Shown piece after piece: positions 24,161 through 34,500 of a stretch of DNA of 64,000 bases. The position numbers were made by a program, and so were the translations under genes. The DNA lies in contig NZ_BMRV01000005.1 of the NCBI RefSeq assembly GCF_014648815.1, forward strand, positions 384,758 through 448,757, written 5' to 3'. Position 1 is the first letter of the stretch. Every line of letters starts with the position of its first letter. Under the pieces are notes generated by a model, which was given only the letters and a program-made list of their open reading frames with translations, searched no databases and was not told the origin of the DNA. The DNA comes from Streptomyces flaveolus. GTDB taxonomy: Bacteria > Actinomycetota > Actinomycetes > Streptomycetales > Streptomycetaceae.

Positions 24161-25579
24161 ATGTTCGATCCGGTCATAGCGCCCAGCGGTACCCTGCTCG
24201 GCCTGCTGCAGCGGGGTCGCGGCGACGGCACGCTGCACGCGCTCACCGCCCCGCGTGCCGAAGCGCTCGCGGCACTGAACCACTGTGTGCTACGCGATCC
24301 CCGCCACGACTGGCAGGTGGAGAACCGCTCCCTCTACTACGCCCGCCTCTACCTCGACCTGCACGGCGAGCTGGACGCGATCGAGACCCACCTCTTCGAC
24401 CCCGAGGACGTCCTCGACTCCGACGAGTCACGCACCGGGCTGGCCCTCGCGGTGCTCGGCCACCTCGCCTCCTACGGCAGGCTCGACGCGCTCCAGCTGC
24501 TGCGCCGGTACGCCGCCCACGGCGTCAACTGGGCCTGGGCCCTGGACGAGCTGGCGCTGCGCGACGACGACGCGGGGCTGCGCGCCCTCGCCGCGCCCGT
24601 ACTGGCCCGCTTCCCACGAGATGCCGAGGGCGACGCCGAACTGGCCGCCGCCGTGCGCGACGCCTTCGAACCCAGGCCCTGGCGGCTGTGGGCGGAGGAC
24701 TCCCGCGAATCGATCGCCACGCGCGTGCGTGCCGCCCACGAGGCGGGCTGCTTCGACCGCTGGCAGCGGCAGATGAGTCCCAGCGGGCCGCGTCCGGGCT
24801 GGAGCGTCCGGGCCGTGTTCGAGTGGGCCCAGCAGGGCGTCGAGCGCGGCGCCGCGCTCCACGTCCCCGCCGCCCGCTGCCTCACCGCGGTCGCCGGCCC
24901 CGACGACCGGGCCGAGATCGTCGAGGCCGCGCGGACCGGCACCGAAGGCGCCCGCTGCACGGCCCTGCGCTATCTCGCCGACTGCGAGGATCCCGAGGCC
25001 CTCGGTCTGATCGAGGGCGCCGTGATCACCGGTTCGGCACCCGTCGTGGAGGCCGCCGTCGCCGCCTTCGAGCGCATGCGCGGCCCCGCCGCCGTCGACC
25101 GGGCGCGCGGCTGGGTCCACCGGCCCGACGCCCTCGGCGCCGCCGCCGGGCGCGTGCTCGCCTGCCGGGGCGGCGCCCAGGACAGCGAACTCGTCCTCGC
25201 CGCACTGCGGGAGGCGGTACGGGGCGAGGGCCCCGACGCGCCCACCCTGTGGACCCTCGTGGACGGCACCGGCCGGCTCGGCATCGCCTGCGCCGCCCCG
25301 GTCCTGCGCCACATCTACCGCGAGACCGCCTCCTCCCATCTGCGTGGCCGGGCCGCCCGCGCACTGGCCGCCACCGACCCGTCCTTCGCCGCCGGCTTCG
25401 CCGTCGAGTGCCTGTGGGACTGCGAGGAGACGACCCGGGAACTGGCCGCCCGCTATGCCGAGACCGGCGACAACCGCGTCGTCGAACGGCTGCGCCGGCT
25501 CGCCGCCGATCCGGCCGAGGAGGACGAGGTCCAGACGGCGGTACGCAGCCGCTTCGGACCGGACGCGCCGGCCGTGTGA
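24161..25579 (+). CDS. HEAT-repeat domain protein, 472 aa
   Basis: From MFDPVIAPSGTLLGLLQRGRGDGTLHAL onward the protein is all-helical. The last two thirds consist of roughly 30-residue HEAT-like units (ALRYLADCEDPEALGLIEGAVI, AVAAFERMRGPAAVDRARGWV, ALAATDPSFAAGFAVECLWD, RLRRLAADPAEEDEVQTAV). It has a conserved first block with tryptophans (HDWQVENRSLYYARLYLDL) not typical of plain HEAT proteins, suggesting a Streptomyces-specific family. There are no catalytic motifs, so it is likely a scaffold. I use the ATG at 24161; a start 15 bases upstream is possible. A hairpin overlaps its stop codon. Confidence 0.85.
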   Translation: MFDPVIAPSGTLLGLLQRGRGDGTLHALTAPRAEALAALNHCVLRDPRHDWQVENRSLYYARLYLDLHGELDAIETHLFDPEDVLDSDESRTGLALAVLGHLASYGRLDALQLLRRYAAHGVNWAWALDELALRDDDAGLRALAAPVLARFPRDAEGDAELAAAVRDAFEPRPWRLWAEDSRESIATRVRAAHEAGCFDRWQRQMSPSGPRPGWSVRAVFEWAQQGVERGAALHVPAARCLTAVAGPDDRAEIVEAARTGTEGARCTALRYLADCEDPEALGLIEGAVITGSAPVVEAAVAAFERMRGPAAVDRARGWVHRPDALGAAAGRVLACRGGAQDSELVLAALREAVRGEGPDAPTLWTLVDGTGRLGIACAAPVLRHIYRETASSHLRGRAARALAATDPSFAAGFAVECLWDCEETTRELAARYAETGDNRVVERLRRLAADPAEEDEVQTAVRSRFGPDAPAV

Positions 25580-25592
25580 TCCACGGCCGGCG
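25566..25592 (+). terminator. Hairpin overlapping the HEAT-gene stop codon
   Basis: 10-bp stem CGCCGGCCGT / ACGGCCGGCG with a 7-base loop that contains the TGA stop at 25577-25579. Confidence 0.55.
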
Positions 25593-25850
25593 AGGGGCGA
25601 GACACCCGCCGCGCGCCCTGGCCGCCTCGGGGCCGGGCCCAGGCGAGCCCGTGGTGACCGGCCACCGCGGACGCCGGCCCGGCCGACGGTGCCCCGACCC
25701 GCTGACGCACCCGCCGACGCGGGCCGCCGACGAACCCCGGCGCCACGCGCGCGAGACGGGCGCCGGGGCATCCGGCACCCGCCCGCAGCGGTGGCCCGCC
25801 ACTCCCGCGGCGCTGCCCGGTGCCTCCCGGCACAACGTCCTGGGCGGGTG

Positions 25851-26684
25851 TCAGGCCACGCGGTACTGCTCGTCGCGGGCGTCGGTGAGGAACATCTGCC
25901 CCGGGGCGTGGGTGAGGGCGAAGGGCGGGCGCGAGGCCATCACCGCCGCCTGCGGGGTCACTCCGCAGGCCCAGAACACCGGGATGTCGTCCGGCGCGGT
26001 GTCCACCGGGTCGCCGAAGTCCGGCCGGCCCAGGTCGCCGATGCCGAGCGCCGAGGGATCGCCGCAGTGCACCGGGCTGCCGTGCACCGCCGGGAGCAGG
26101 CTGGTCTCGTGGATCGCCGCCGACAGGTGCGCGGGCGGCACCGGGCGCATGGAGACCACCATCGGGCCGTGCAGCCGCCCCGCCGGACGGCACTGGCGGC
26201 TGGTCACGTACATCGGCACGTTGCGGCCCTGCTCGACGTGGCGGATCGGCACGCCCGCCGAGGTCAGCGCCCACTCGAAGGTGAAGCTGCAGCCGATGAG
26301 GAACGACACGAGGTCGTCCCGCCAGTGCGCGCGCACGTCCGTCGGCTCCTCCACCAGCTCGCCGTCCCGCCACACCCGGTAGCGCGGCAGGTCGGTGCGC
26401 AGGTCCGCGCCGTCGGCGAGTGCGGTGGTCCAGCTCCCGGCGTCCGTGACGTCCAGCACCGGGCACGGCTTCGGGTTGCGCGTGCAGAACAGCAGCATGT
26501 CGTACGCCCAGTCGGCGGGCACCGAGATCAGGTTGGCCTGGGTGTGGCCGGCCGCGACCCCGGCCGTGGGGCCGGTCAGCCCGTCCCGGAAGCGGGCGCG
26601 GGCCGTTCCCGGGCTCCACGCGTGCGCGTGCTCGTCGACGAGGGCGATCGGCCGGTCCTCGGCCACGTGGTGCGAGTGGTTCAT
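25851..26684 (-). CDS. DUF1445 family protein (D-glutamate cyclase-like 'putative hydro-lyase', YcsI), 277 aa
   Basis: Begins [12 protein letters not shown]. It carries the family blocks [78 protein letters not shown] and [15 protein letters not shown]. Length (about 265-280) is normal, so the domain itself looks intact. DUF1445 proteins include the mammalian D-glutamate cyclase domain and bacterial YcsI; the bacterial reaction is not settled. The ATG at 26684 overlaps a TGA in another frame that would have ended the MFS gene (ATGA). However, because of damage in that gene the present frame runs through from the transporter into this protein without a stop. Confidence 0.85.
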   Translation of the reverse strand: MNHSHHVAEDRPIALVDEHAHAWSPGTARARFRDGLTGPTAGVAAGHTQANLISVPADWAYDMLLFCTRNPKPCPVLDVTDAGSWTTALADGADLRTDLPRYRVWRDGELVEEPTDVRAHWRDDLVSFLIGCSFTFEWALTSAGVPIRHVEQGRNVPMYVTSRQCRPAGRLHGPMVVSMRPVPPAHLSAAIHETSLLPAVHGSPVHCGDPSALGIGDLGRPDFGDPVDTAPDDIPVFWACGVTPQAAVMASRPPFALTHAPGQMFLTDARDEQYRVA

Positions 26685-27968
26685 GCCAGTTCCTTCCCGC
26701 GGGTCTCCGGCAGCCCCAGCAGTGCCAGCGAGCGCGCCGCCCACACCCCAGCTGTCGGCCAGGAAGCCGACCGTCGTGGGGAAGACGGCGCCCACGGCGC
26801 GTCCGGTGTTGTACGTGAATCCCTGTCCGGCGCCCCGCACCGCCGTCGGGTACAGCTCGCTCAGGTAGGAACCGAAGCCGCTGAAGATGGCCGACATGCA
26901 GAAGCCGAGCGGGAAACCGAGCACCAGGAGCAGGGCGTTGGCGCCGCTGGGGATGTTCGCGTACGCCAGGATGCAGACCGCCGACAGCAGCGCGAAGAGC
27001 CAGATGTTGCGCCGGCGGCCCAGCAGGTCGGTGAGGTAGCCGCCGGTGAGGTAGCCGAGGAAGGCGCCCGAGATCAGGAACGTCAGATAGCCGCCGGTCC
27101 CGACGACCGACAGCTCGCGCTCGTCCTTCAGGTACGTCGGCACCCAGGTGGCGAGGGTGTAGTAGCCGCCCTGGACACCGGTGGAGAGCAGACTCGCGAA
27201 GAGCGTGGTGCGCAGCAGGCCCGGCCCGTCGGCCGTGCGCGGCCGGAAGATCGCCGTGAACGAGCCCTTGCCCGGGTCCCGCACGCGGGCCGCGGCGGCC
27301 TCGGGCGCGTCGTGGACGCTGCGCCGCACCCAGACCACGAGCACCGCGGGCAGCGCGCCGGTCCAGAACATGACACGCCAGGCCAGGTCGTCGCCCGTCA
27401 CCGAGAACACCAGCGTGTACACGATCACCGCCAGCGCCCAGCCCGCGGCCCACGCGCTCTGCACCGCGCCGAGGGTCCGGCCCCGGTGCCGGGCGCTCGC
27501 GTACTCGGCGACCAGGATCGCGCCGACCGCCCACTCGCCGCCGAAGCCGAGGCCCTGCAGGGCACGGAAGACCAGCAGCGTCTCGTAGTTCGGCGCGAAC
27601 CCGCAGGCCACCGTGAACACGGCGTAGGTGATCACGGTGAGCAGCAGCGCCCTGACCCGGCCCACACGGTCCGCGAGAACACCCGCGAGGGCGCCGCCGA
27701 CGGCCGAGACGACCAGGGTGACCGTGGTGAGCAGACCGGTCTGCCCGCTGTCCAGGCCGAAGTACGCGGCCAGCGCGACCATCGTCAGTGGCAGCGTGAA
27801 GTAGTCGTAGGAGTCGAGGGCGTAGCCGCCGAACGCGCCGCCGAAGGCGCGCCGGCCCCGCGGACCGAGGGCGCGCAGCCAGCCCGACGGGCCGTCGTCG
27901 GTGGGGCGTTCGGCGGCGCCGTCGCGGATGCCGGCGGACCGGGTGGGAGGGGGAGGGGTCGTACTCAT
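26681..27968 (-). CDS. MFS transporter (sugar/acid-porter-like) with damaged 3' end reading into DUF1445
   Basis: Starts [13 protein letters not shown]; 12-TM MFS layout with [15 protein letters not shown] and [22 protein letters not shown], features of the aromatic acid/metabolite porter group. Near the C-terminus the frame reads [23 protein letters not shown] and continues into the DUF1445 Met. Shifting one frame at that point gives [15 protein letters not shown] and a TGA at 26683-26681 overlapping the next ATG, a normal MFS ending. So roughly half of TM12 plus a frame-changing number of bases seems to be missing. The present uninterrupted product would be 705 aa (27968-25851). It probably takes up the substrate of the DUF1445 enzyme, under the divergent GntR gene. 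Confidence 0.75.
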
Positions 27969-28082
27969 GGGCACCTCGCAGGGGAGGACGGAGGGTGCTT
28001 GTCGAGTGAGCCGGTCGGTGCGGCGGCGCGGTGGAACGGTGAGTGAGCGGGCGCCGCGGGAGAACACCTGAAGGCACCGTAG

Positions 28083-28101
28083 GGGATCGTTCAACGATCC
28101 C
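28083..28101. promoter_or_regulatory. Palindromic GntR/FadR-type operator between MFS and regulator genes
   Basis: GGGATCGTT-C-AACGATCCC is a perfect 9-1-9 inverted repeat. Its centre TCGTTCAACGA fits the FadR-subfamily consensus TNGTNNNACNA exactly. It lies 115 bases before the MFS start and 49 before the regulator start, the expected place for autoregulation and control of the transporter operon. Confidence 0.65.
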
Positions 28102-28149
28102 TCAATACCCATGTTGTTTCGTTCTGGTATCTGCGATTGAATTCCGGGC

Positions 28150-28857
28150 ATGGCAGAGCAGTTGACGGGACTGGCCGACGACCGTGCCCTCCTCGGGCGG
28201 ACCAGCACGGCGGAGCGGGTCTCGGACATCCTCAGGAGCCGCATCGCGGACGGGTACTTCCCACCCGGGACGCGCTTGTCCGAGGACAGCATCGGCGGCG
28301 CACTCGGCGTCTCCCGCAACACGCTGCGCGAGGCGTTCCGGCTGCTCACCCACGAACGCCTGCTCGTCCACGAGCTGAACCGGGGCGTCTTCGTCCGGGT
28401 CCTGACCGTCGAGGACGTCGAGGACATCTACCGCACCCGCGCCCTCGTCGAGTGCGCCGTCGTCCGGGGCCTCGGCGAGCCGCCGTACGGCCTCGACGGG
28501 GTCGCCTCGGCCGTCGAGGACGGGCGGCGGTCGGCCGTCGAAGGTGACTGGAAAGGGGTGGGTACGGCCAACATCCACTTCCACCGGGAGCTGGTCGCCC
28601 TCGCCGGCAGTGAGCGCACGGACGAGCTGATGCGCAGCGTCTTCGCCGAACTGCGCCTCGCCTTCCACGTCGTGGACGACCCGCGGCGCCTGCACGAGCC
28701 GTACATCGCGCGGAACGCGGAGATACTCGAGGCCCTCCGGGCGGGAGAACGCGAGACGGCCGCGCGGCTGCTCGCCGTCTACCTCGAGAACTCGCTGGAG
28801 CGGGTCGTGGACGTGTACCTGCGGCGGGTCGGCGACGACGGCGCCGCCCCCGCCTGA
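28150..28857 (+). CDS. GntR family regulator with FCD domain, 235 aa
   Basis: Winged HTH at about 18-85 ([20 protein letters not shown] ... [20 protein letters not shown]), then an all-helical FCD ligand domain to about 225 with [34 protein letters not shown] and [15 protein letters not shown]. The acidic/His residues in these helices commonly bind a metal and a carboxylate effector. It is divergent from the MFS-DUF1445 transcription unit, with a matching FadR-type palindrome between them, so it most likely represses that unit and responds to a small organic acid. The ATG is at 28150, with no strong ribosome site. Confidence 0.9.
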   Translation: MAEQLTGLADDRALLGRTSTAERVSDILRSRIADGYFPPGTRLSEDSIGGALGVSRNTLREAFRLLTHERLLVHELNRGVFVRVLTVEDVEDIYRTRALVECAVVRGLGEPPYGLDGVASAVEDGRRSAVEGDWKGVGTANIHFHRELVALAGSERTDELMRSVFAELRLAFHVVDDPRRLHEPYIARNAEILEALRAGERETAARLLAVYLENSLERVVDVYLRRVGDDGAAPA

Positions 28858-28949
28858 GGGGCGGCGGAGGCCGGGCGCGGGGCCGGTGCCGGCTCGGTGG
28901 TTCTGCGTCGTTTGGGTCGTTGTCGGACCGAGGACCTAGTCTGTGCACC

Positions 28950-30476
28950 GTGACTTCGCCTGCATCGACGGACAGCGTTCCGCCCCAGCTCAGCGCGGGG
29001 CCGCGCCCCGCCCCGGGCCCGGCCGCCGACGAGGGACTGGCGCGGCGGCTGCGCGCGCTCGCCTGCACGGCGCCGCTGCACGACCTCGACGCGCGCAAGG
29101 CCAACCTCGCCGGCGAGTACTCGGTGTACGGCATGGCGGAGGTGGCCCTCGCGGCCATCGACCTCGTCACACTGAACATGGACTTCGACACGGGCGCCGA
29201 CCACGACCAGATAGTCGCCCGGCTCGTCCCGCGCGTCGCCGCCCAGGCCCCGGCACGGCCCGCCGCCGAGCACGAGCGGGTGGCCCGCTGGGTCCTGGAG
29301 AACCTGATCAACGTCGGCAGCGTCGACCGCGGCTTCCGCGCGGTGTACGGCACCTTCGAGCCGGACGGCACCTATGTGCGGCGCGACTACGACTTCAAGC
29401 TCCTGGAGGAGGTCCCCGGCCCCGGCGGCACCGTCTATCTGCGCACCACCGACGAAGCGGTCAACGTCCTGGTCGGCGCCCTGGACACCGATGTCACCAG
29501 CGCCCAGATCGCCGCCGAGGTCAAGCTGGAGGTGCTGATCAGCCGCGGTCGGCTCGCCGACGCCCAGCTCGCCGCCGAGCAGGCCCGCTACCGGACCGTC
29601 CAGTACTCGGAGACCCTGCGCAAGGCCCTCGACGCCACCCGGCGCAACGTCCGCGCGGTCGACTGGCTGACCGCCGTCCCCGACATGATCGCCGAGGCCC
29701 TGGACCACGTCGCCGACCGGTACCGGCACGAGAACGCCATCCTCACCAACATCCGCAAGGCCCGCGACGAGTCCGAGGACCCCGAGCAGAAGCGGCGCGC
29801 CGCCGAGCTCGTCGACATCGTCAAGGACTGCATCCGCCGCCACACCCAGCTGCAGTCCCGGCTGCTGGAGGCCGGCCCGCTCTTCCGCGCCGAACAGGAC
29901 CGGCAGGCCTTCGCCACCCCCCTGACGACCTCGGGCCTCGACCTGTACGGGCACCTGGTCGCCCCCGTCCTGCCGCTGCCGCTGGACCAGGCGCTCCGCG
30001 CGACCGACGCCTTCTTCGCGCACGGCACCGGTTTGCGCACACCCGTCTCGGTGCGGGTCGGCGACCTAGTCGACATCCTGCTGACCCCGCCGGTGGAGCG
30101 GGAACACCTGGGCGCCGAGATGCCGGAACCCGACCTGATCGCCACCCCGGACGACAGCCGCTTCAGCGAGGAACAGCTGGCCTCCGCCATGGAACTGCTC
30201 GACCTGCCGCACGACGCCCCGCGCCGTCTGTCCGGGCTGCTGGCCGACGCGCGCGCACAGGACCCCGACCTGCCGTACCTCGTCGCCCTGCTGGCCGTGC
30301 ACGCGGCCAGCCCGCCGGTCGGCACCGCCTACCGGCAGGGCGAGCCCAAGCTGCTGTTCGCCGTGGACGACGGCACCGAGCTGGACGATCCCGAGTTCGG
30401 CGGCGCCGACCTCATCGTCGGCACCGCGCTGCTGGACGCGGCGGGGATGGCGGCGGACCGGACGGAGGCCGCGTGA
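28950..30476 (+). CDS. Kleisin-like (MukF/MksF/JetA-type) subunit of a condensin-like system, 508 aa
   Basis: First gene of a three-gene operon with a giant SMC-like ATPase. After a Pro-rich N-terminus, residues about 30-140 form a helical, probably winged-helix block (YSVYGMAEVALAAIDLVTLNMDF ... RVARWVLENLINVG). The YDFKLLEEV...YLRTTDEAVNVLVGALD segment and a long alpha-helical middle follow (LEVLISRGRLADAQLAAEQARYRTVQYSETLRK). This resembles the N-terminal domain plus helical linker of MukF/MksF proteins. The C-terminal part includes an Asp/Glu-rich region. GTG 28950 is chosen because a -10-like TAGTCT ends 7 bases before it, suggesting a leaderless mRNA. The match to known kleisins is structural inference, not clear sequence homology. 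Confidence 0.7.
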   Translation: MTSPASTDSVPPQLSAGPRPAPGPAADEGLARRLRALACTAPLHDLDARKANLAGEYSVYGMAEVALAAIDLVTLNMDFDTGADHDQIVARLVPRVAAQAPARPAAEHERVARWVLENLINVGSVDRGFRAVYGTFEPDGTYVRRDYDFKLLEEVPGPGGTVYLRTTDEAVNVLVGALDTDVTSAQIAAEVKLEVLISRGRLADAQLAAEQARYRTVQYSETLRKALDATRRNVRAVDWLTAVPDMIAEALDHVADRYRHENAILTNIRKARDESEDPEQKRRAAELVDIVKDCIRRHTQLQSRLLEAGPLFRAEQDRQAFATPLTTSGLDLYGHLVAPVLPLPLDQALRATDAFFAHGTGLRTPVSVRVGDLVDILLTPPVEREHLGAEMPEPDLIATPDDSRFSEEQLASAMELLDLPHDAPRRLSGLLADARAQDPDLPYLVALLAVHAASPPVGTAYRQGEPKLLFAVDDGTELDDPEFGGADLIVGTALLDAAGMAADRTEAA

Positions 30477-30591
30477 ACGGCGCCGGACCACCCGGGCGGC
30501 CCGGCAGCCGGCGCCGGCCCGGAACCGCCCACCCGCACCGCGGGAACCAGCAGCACGGCACCACCCACCAGCACAGCGAGGAGCACCGACC

Positions 30592-31473
30592 GTGACCGAG
30601 CACGTCGACCGGAGCGAACCGGAGGCGGGAGCCGCACCGGCCACCGCGGCCGTCACGCCCGCCGACGCCGCCGACGCGGCGCGGCTCGTGGCCTTCGGCC
30701 TCCAGCCCAAGCTGCTCCCCGCCCGCGACCAGGAGTACGCCGACCTGCTGCGCCGCTACCGCGAGGACCCGCCCTTCGCGCGGCTCGCCGACGCCGTGGC
30801 GGCCGGCCTCGGCCTCGTCGTCCTCGAGGTGTCCCCGCGCGCGGGGATGGCCGTCACCGCCGCCGAGGACTCGGTGTTCGCCGTCCGCATGGGCGACTAC
30901 GCGCGCCGCGCCGCCACCGACTCCGGCGACCGCTTCCTGCACGGCCTCGCCCACCTCGCCGTCGCCGCCATGGCCTACCCGCGCCCCGAGGACCTCGCCG
31001 ACGACGGCTACATCGGCCGCGTCACGGTCAACGGGGTGGACGCCTTCGTCCGCCAGGCCTGCCGTCGGCTGGAGGAGCGGGCCGAGCAGCAGGGCGAGAA
31101 CACCGACCCGGCCACCGACGCCCCGGGCCTGGAGGCGGCCTGGCGCGTCTGGGCCAGACGCAGCGCCACCGGCGCCACCAAGGACGCGCGCCGGCTCCCC
31201 GGCTCCACCACCGGCATCGTCGGCAAGGCCGCCGCCTTCCTCACCGAGTCCGGCTTCCTCCAGCGCACCGGCGACGAGAACGGCGGCACCTACCGCACGA
31301 CCGCCCGCTACCAGCTCCAGGTGCGGGACATGGCGGGCAGCGCCGCGCTGGCCGAGCTGCTGGAGCTGGGCGTCGTCCCGGTCACCGACGGCACGGCGAC
31401 GCTGCTGCCCGCCGAGGACACGGAGGACCTGGAGCTGGTGGCCGACGCCGGACTGCCGTTCCACTCGTCCTGA
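30592..31473 (+). CDS. MukE/MksE/JetB-like small subunit of the condensin-like system, 293 aa
   Basis: Middle gene of the operon, GTG at 30592 with GAGGAG upstream. The protein is helical. DYARRAATDSGDRFLHGLAHLAVAAMAYPRPEDL is followed by VNGVDAFVRQACRRLEERAEQ and a winged-helix-like tail (TTGIVGKAAAFLTESGFLQRTGDENGGTYRTTARYQLQVRDMAGSAALAELLELG). Two winged-helix folds are what MukE/MksE/JetB (KITE) subunits have. Size and gene order (kleisin-like, small, SMC-like) fit that role. It has no catalytic motif. It lies 115 bases after the first gene and 54 before the ATPase gene. Sequence recognition is weak; context carries the call. Confidence 0.65.
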   Translation: MTEHVDRSEPEAGAAPATAAVTPADAADAARLVAFGLQPKLLPARDQEYADLLRRYREDPPFARLADAVAAGLGLVVLEVSPRAGMAVTAAEDSVFAVRMGDYARRAATDSGDRFLHGLAHLAVAAMAYPRPEDLADDGYIGRVTVNGVDAFVRQACRRLEERAEQQGENTDPATDAPGLEAAWRVWARRSATGATKDARRLPGSTTGIVGKAAAFLTESGFLQRTGDENGGTYRTTARYQLQVRDMAGSAALAELLELGVVPVTDGTATLLPAEDTEDLELVADAGLPFHSS

Positions 31474-31527
31474 CCCCGCAACACCCCCGAACGCCCCCGA
31501 CGTCACGAAGACTTACGAGAGTCCGCC

Positions 31528-34500
31528 ATGTACGAGCTGTCCCGGGTCCGCCTCTACTCCATCGGGCCCGCCGGTGCGCGCTACGCCGACACCGTGCTTG
31601 ACCTGCGCGGTGTCGGTGAACCCGTACCGCGCCCCGCGCCCGCGCAGGCGGAGTTCTTCGAGGAGGAGCCCGTCGGCCCGCCGCGCCGGCCCGCGCCCGC
31701 GGGAGTGCTGTTCCTGGAGAACGGCGGCGGCAAGTCCGTCCTGCTCAAGCTGATCTTCTCCGTGATGCTGCCGGGCCACCGCAACACCCTGGGCGGCGCC
31801 AGCTCGGGTGTGCTCCGCAAGTTCCTGCTCGCCGACGACTGCGGACACGTGGCGCTGGAGTGGCAGCACGTGCAGACCGGCGAGTGCGTCGTCGTCGGCA
31901 AGGTCAGCGAGTGGCGGGGACGGCAGGTCTCCAACGACCCGCGCAAGTTCGCCGAGGCCTGGTACTCCTTCCGGCCCGGCCCCGGACTCACCCTGGACAA
32001 CCTGCCCGTCGCCGAGGCCACCTCCGTCCGCCCGCCCGTCGAGGGCGTGTCCGGCGCCCAGGGCCGGCGGCGCACCATGAAGGGCTTCCGGGACGCCATC
32101 ACCGAGGCCGGGAAGGCCTACCCGCACCTGGAGGTGCACTGGGAGGAGATCCACGACCGCTGGATCGAGCACCTCGGCGACCTCGGCCTCGACCCCGAAC
32201 TCTTCCGCTACCAGCGCGAGATGAACGCCGACGAGGGCGAGGCCGCCGGCCTCTTCGCGGTCAAGAAGGACTCCGACTTCACCGACCTGCTGCTGCGCGC
32301 CGTCACCGACACCCGCGACACCGACGGACTCGCCGACCTGGTCAGCGGCTTCGGCAACAAGCTGGGCCGGCGTGCCGAGCTGATCGCCGAACGCGACTTC
32401 ACCGCCGGTTCCGTCGACCTCCTCGGCCGCATCGTCGAGGCCGCCGACGCCCGCGGCCGCGCCCGCGACATCCACACCGGCGCCGAACGCCGCACCAGGA
32501 CCCTGGCGCGCAGACTCTCGGCGCGCGGCGCCCGGGAGCGGGCCCGGACGGCCGACCTCGCCCAGCGGGTCACCGCCGCCGCCTACGCCGTCACGCACGC
32601 CGAGTCGGCCCGCGACCGCAGCGGGCTCATCGCCGCCGAACTCGCCTACCGGCACGCCGCGCTGGCCCTGACCGCCGCCGAGAAGTCGGCCGCCGCGCAG
32701 AAGCGCGAGCTCGCCGACGCGCGCACCCTGCACGCCGCCTGGCAGGCCGCCGAGGCCGTCCTGCGCCACCGCGCCGCCGCCGACCGCGTCGCCCGCGTGT
32801 CCGCCGCCATCCAGGAGGCCGAGCGGGACGCCGCGCCCGCGCTCGCCGCCCGTGCCCAGGCCGCCGTCGACCTCGTCCGCGCCCTGCACGCGGCGGCCAC
32901 CAAGGCCGAACACCACGCCAACGAGGAGGAGGAGCGCTCCGCCGCCCTCCAGGACGTCGGCGACGCCGCCCACCGCGACTCCACCGCCGCCGCCACCGAG
33001 GCCCAGCGGGCCCGCAGCGAGGCCGGGCACCTGCGCCAGCGGCTGACCGAGGTCGAGCAGGAGACCGCCGAGGCGGTCCGCGCCGGCTGGCTCGACGACA
33101 GCGCCCCCGACGCCGACCCCGCCCGCGCCGCCCTCGCGGCCAGCGACGCCGAGAAGACGACGGTCGCCGCCTGGGACACCGCCCGCGAGGCCGCCCGCCG
33201 GGCCACCGAGCACGCCCGCGAGGCCGCCGCCGCCGAGTCCCGCGCCGAGCTGACCGCGGCCCGCGCGGCCGACGCGGCCACCGCCGCCGAGCGCGCCCAC
33301 GAGGCCGAACGCCGCACCGCCGAGGCACTGGCGGCCGAGGAGCGTCTCGCGGAGCTGCTCGGCCTGGCCGCCCGGACCCGCCCGGGCATCCCCCAGCCCC
33401 GGCAGGACGCGGACCACGACCGCCCCGCCGAGGCGCCCAGGGCGTCCGACGGCGCCCTGACCGCCGAGGAACTCGACCGCTTCGCCGACGAGCTGCGCGA
33501 GCTGCTCGACGACACGGTCTCCTCCGCCGAACGCCAGCTGTTCGAGCTGCGCACCGCCGCCGCCGACGACTCCCGCATCCTCGGCGCCCTCGGCGACGGC
33601 GGACTGCTGCCGCCCGGCCCCGACGTGCTGGCCACCGTGGAGTTCCTCGGCGAGCACGGCATCCCCGCCCTGCCCGGCTGGCGCTACCTCGCGCAGGCCG
33701 TCGACCCCGCCGACCACGCGCGCGTGCTGGCCGCCCGGCCCGAGCTGGTCGACGGCGTGATCATCACCGACCCCGACTCGCACACCCGCGCCCGGGACGT
33801 CCTCGGCGACGCCGCCCTGCTGCCGCGCTCCGCGGTCGCCGTCGGCACCGCCGCCGCCCTGCTCGCGCCCACCCCGCCCCCCGGCTCCGGTGCCGAGGAC
33901 GTCTTCCTCGTACCGCCGAACCCGGCCATGCACGACGAGCACGCCGCCGACGAGGAGCGGCAGACCCTGCGTGCGCGGGCGACGGAGCGCGACGAGGAGA
34001 TCCGCACGCTCGCCGCCCGGCTCGGCAAGGACCGGGAACTGGCGGCCCGGCTCGCCTCCTGGCGCAGCGGCTGCCCGGCCGGACGCCTCGCCGAACTGGC
34101 GCGGACCGCCGAGGAGGCGCGTGCCTTCGCCGAGGAGACCGAGGCCGAGCTGACCGAGGCGCGCACCGCGCGGGCCGAGGCCGACGAGAGCGCCGCCGAG
34201 GCCGTGCACCTGCGCGACGAGCGCCAGGAGGCCGCGCAGAAGGCCCGCCGCGCCGCCGACGCCCTCGCCGGACTCGCCTTCCGGCTGCGCGAACGCGCCG
34301 GCTGGCAGGCCAGGCTGAGGGAACTCGCCGACGAGGGCGCCGAGGCCGAGGCCCGCGCCCAGGTCTGCCTGGAGCGGGCCCGCGCCGCCGACGAGGACCG
34401 CCGCGCCGCCCAGCGCGCCGCCGACGACGCCCGGCGCACCGCCCGCGCACTGCGCGCCGAGCGCTCCGAGATCGCGGGCGCCCCCGACGACGTGTCCGAG

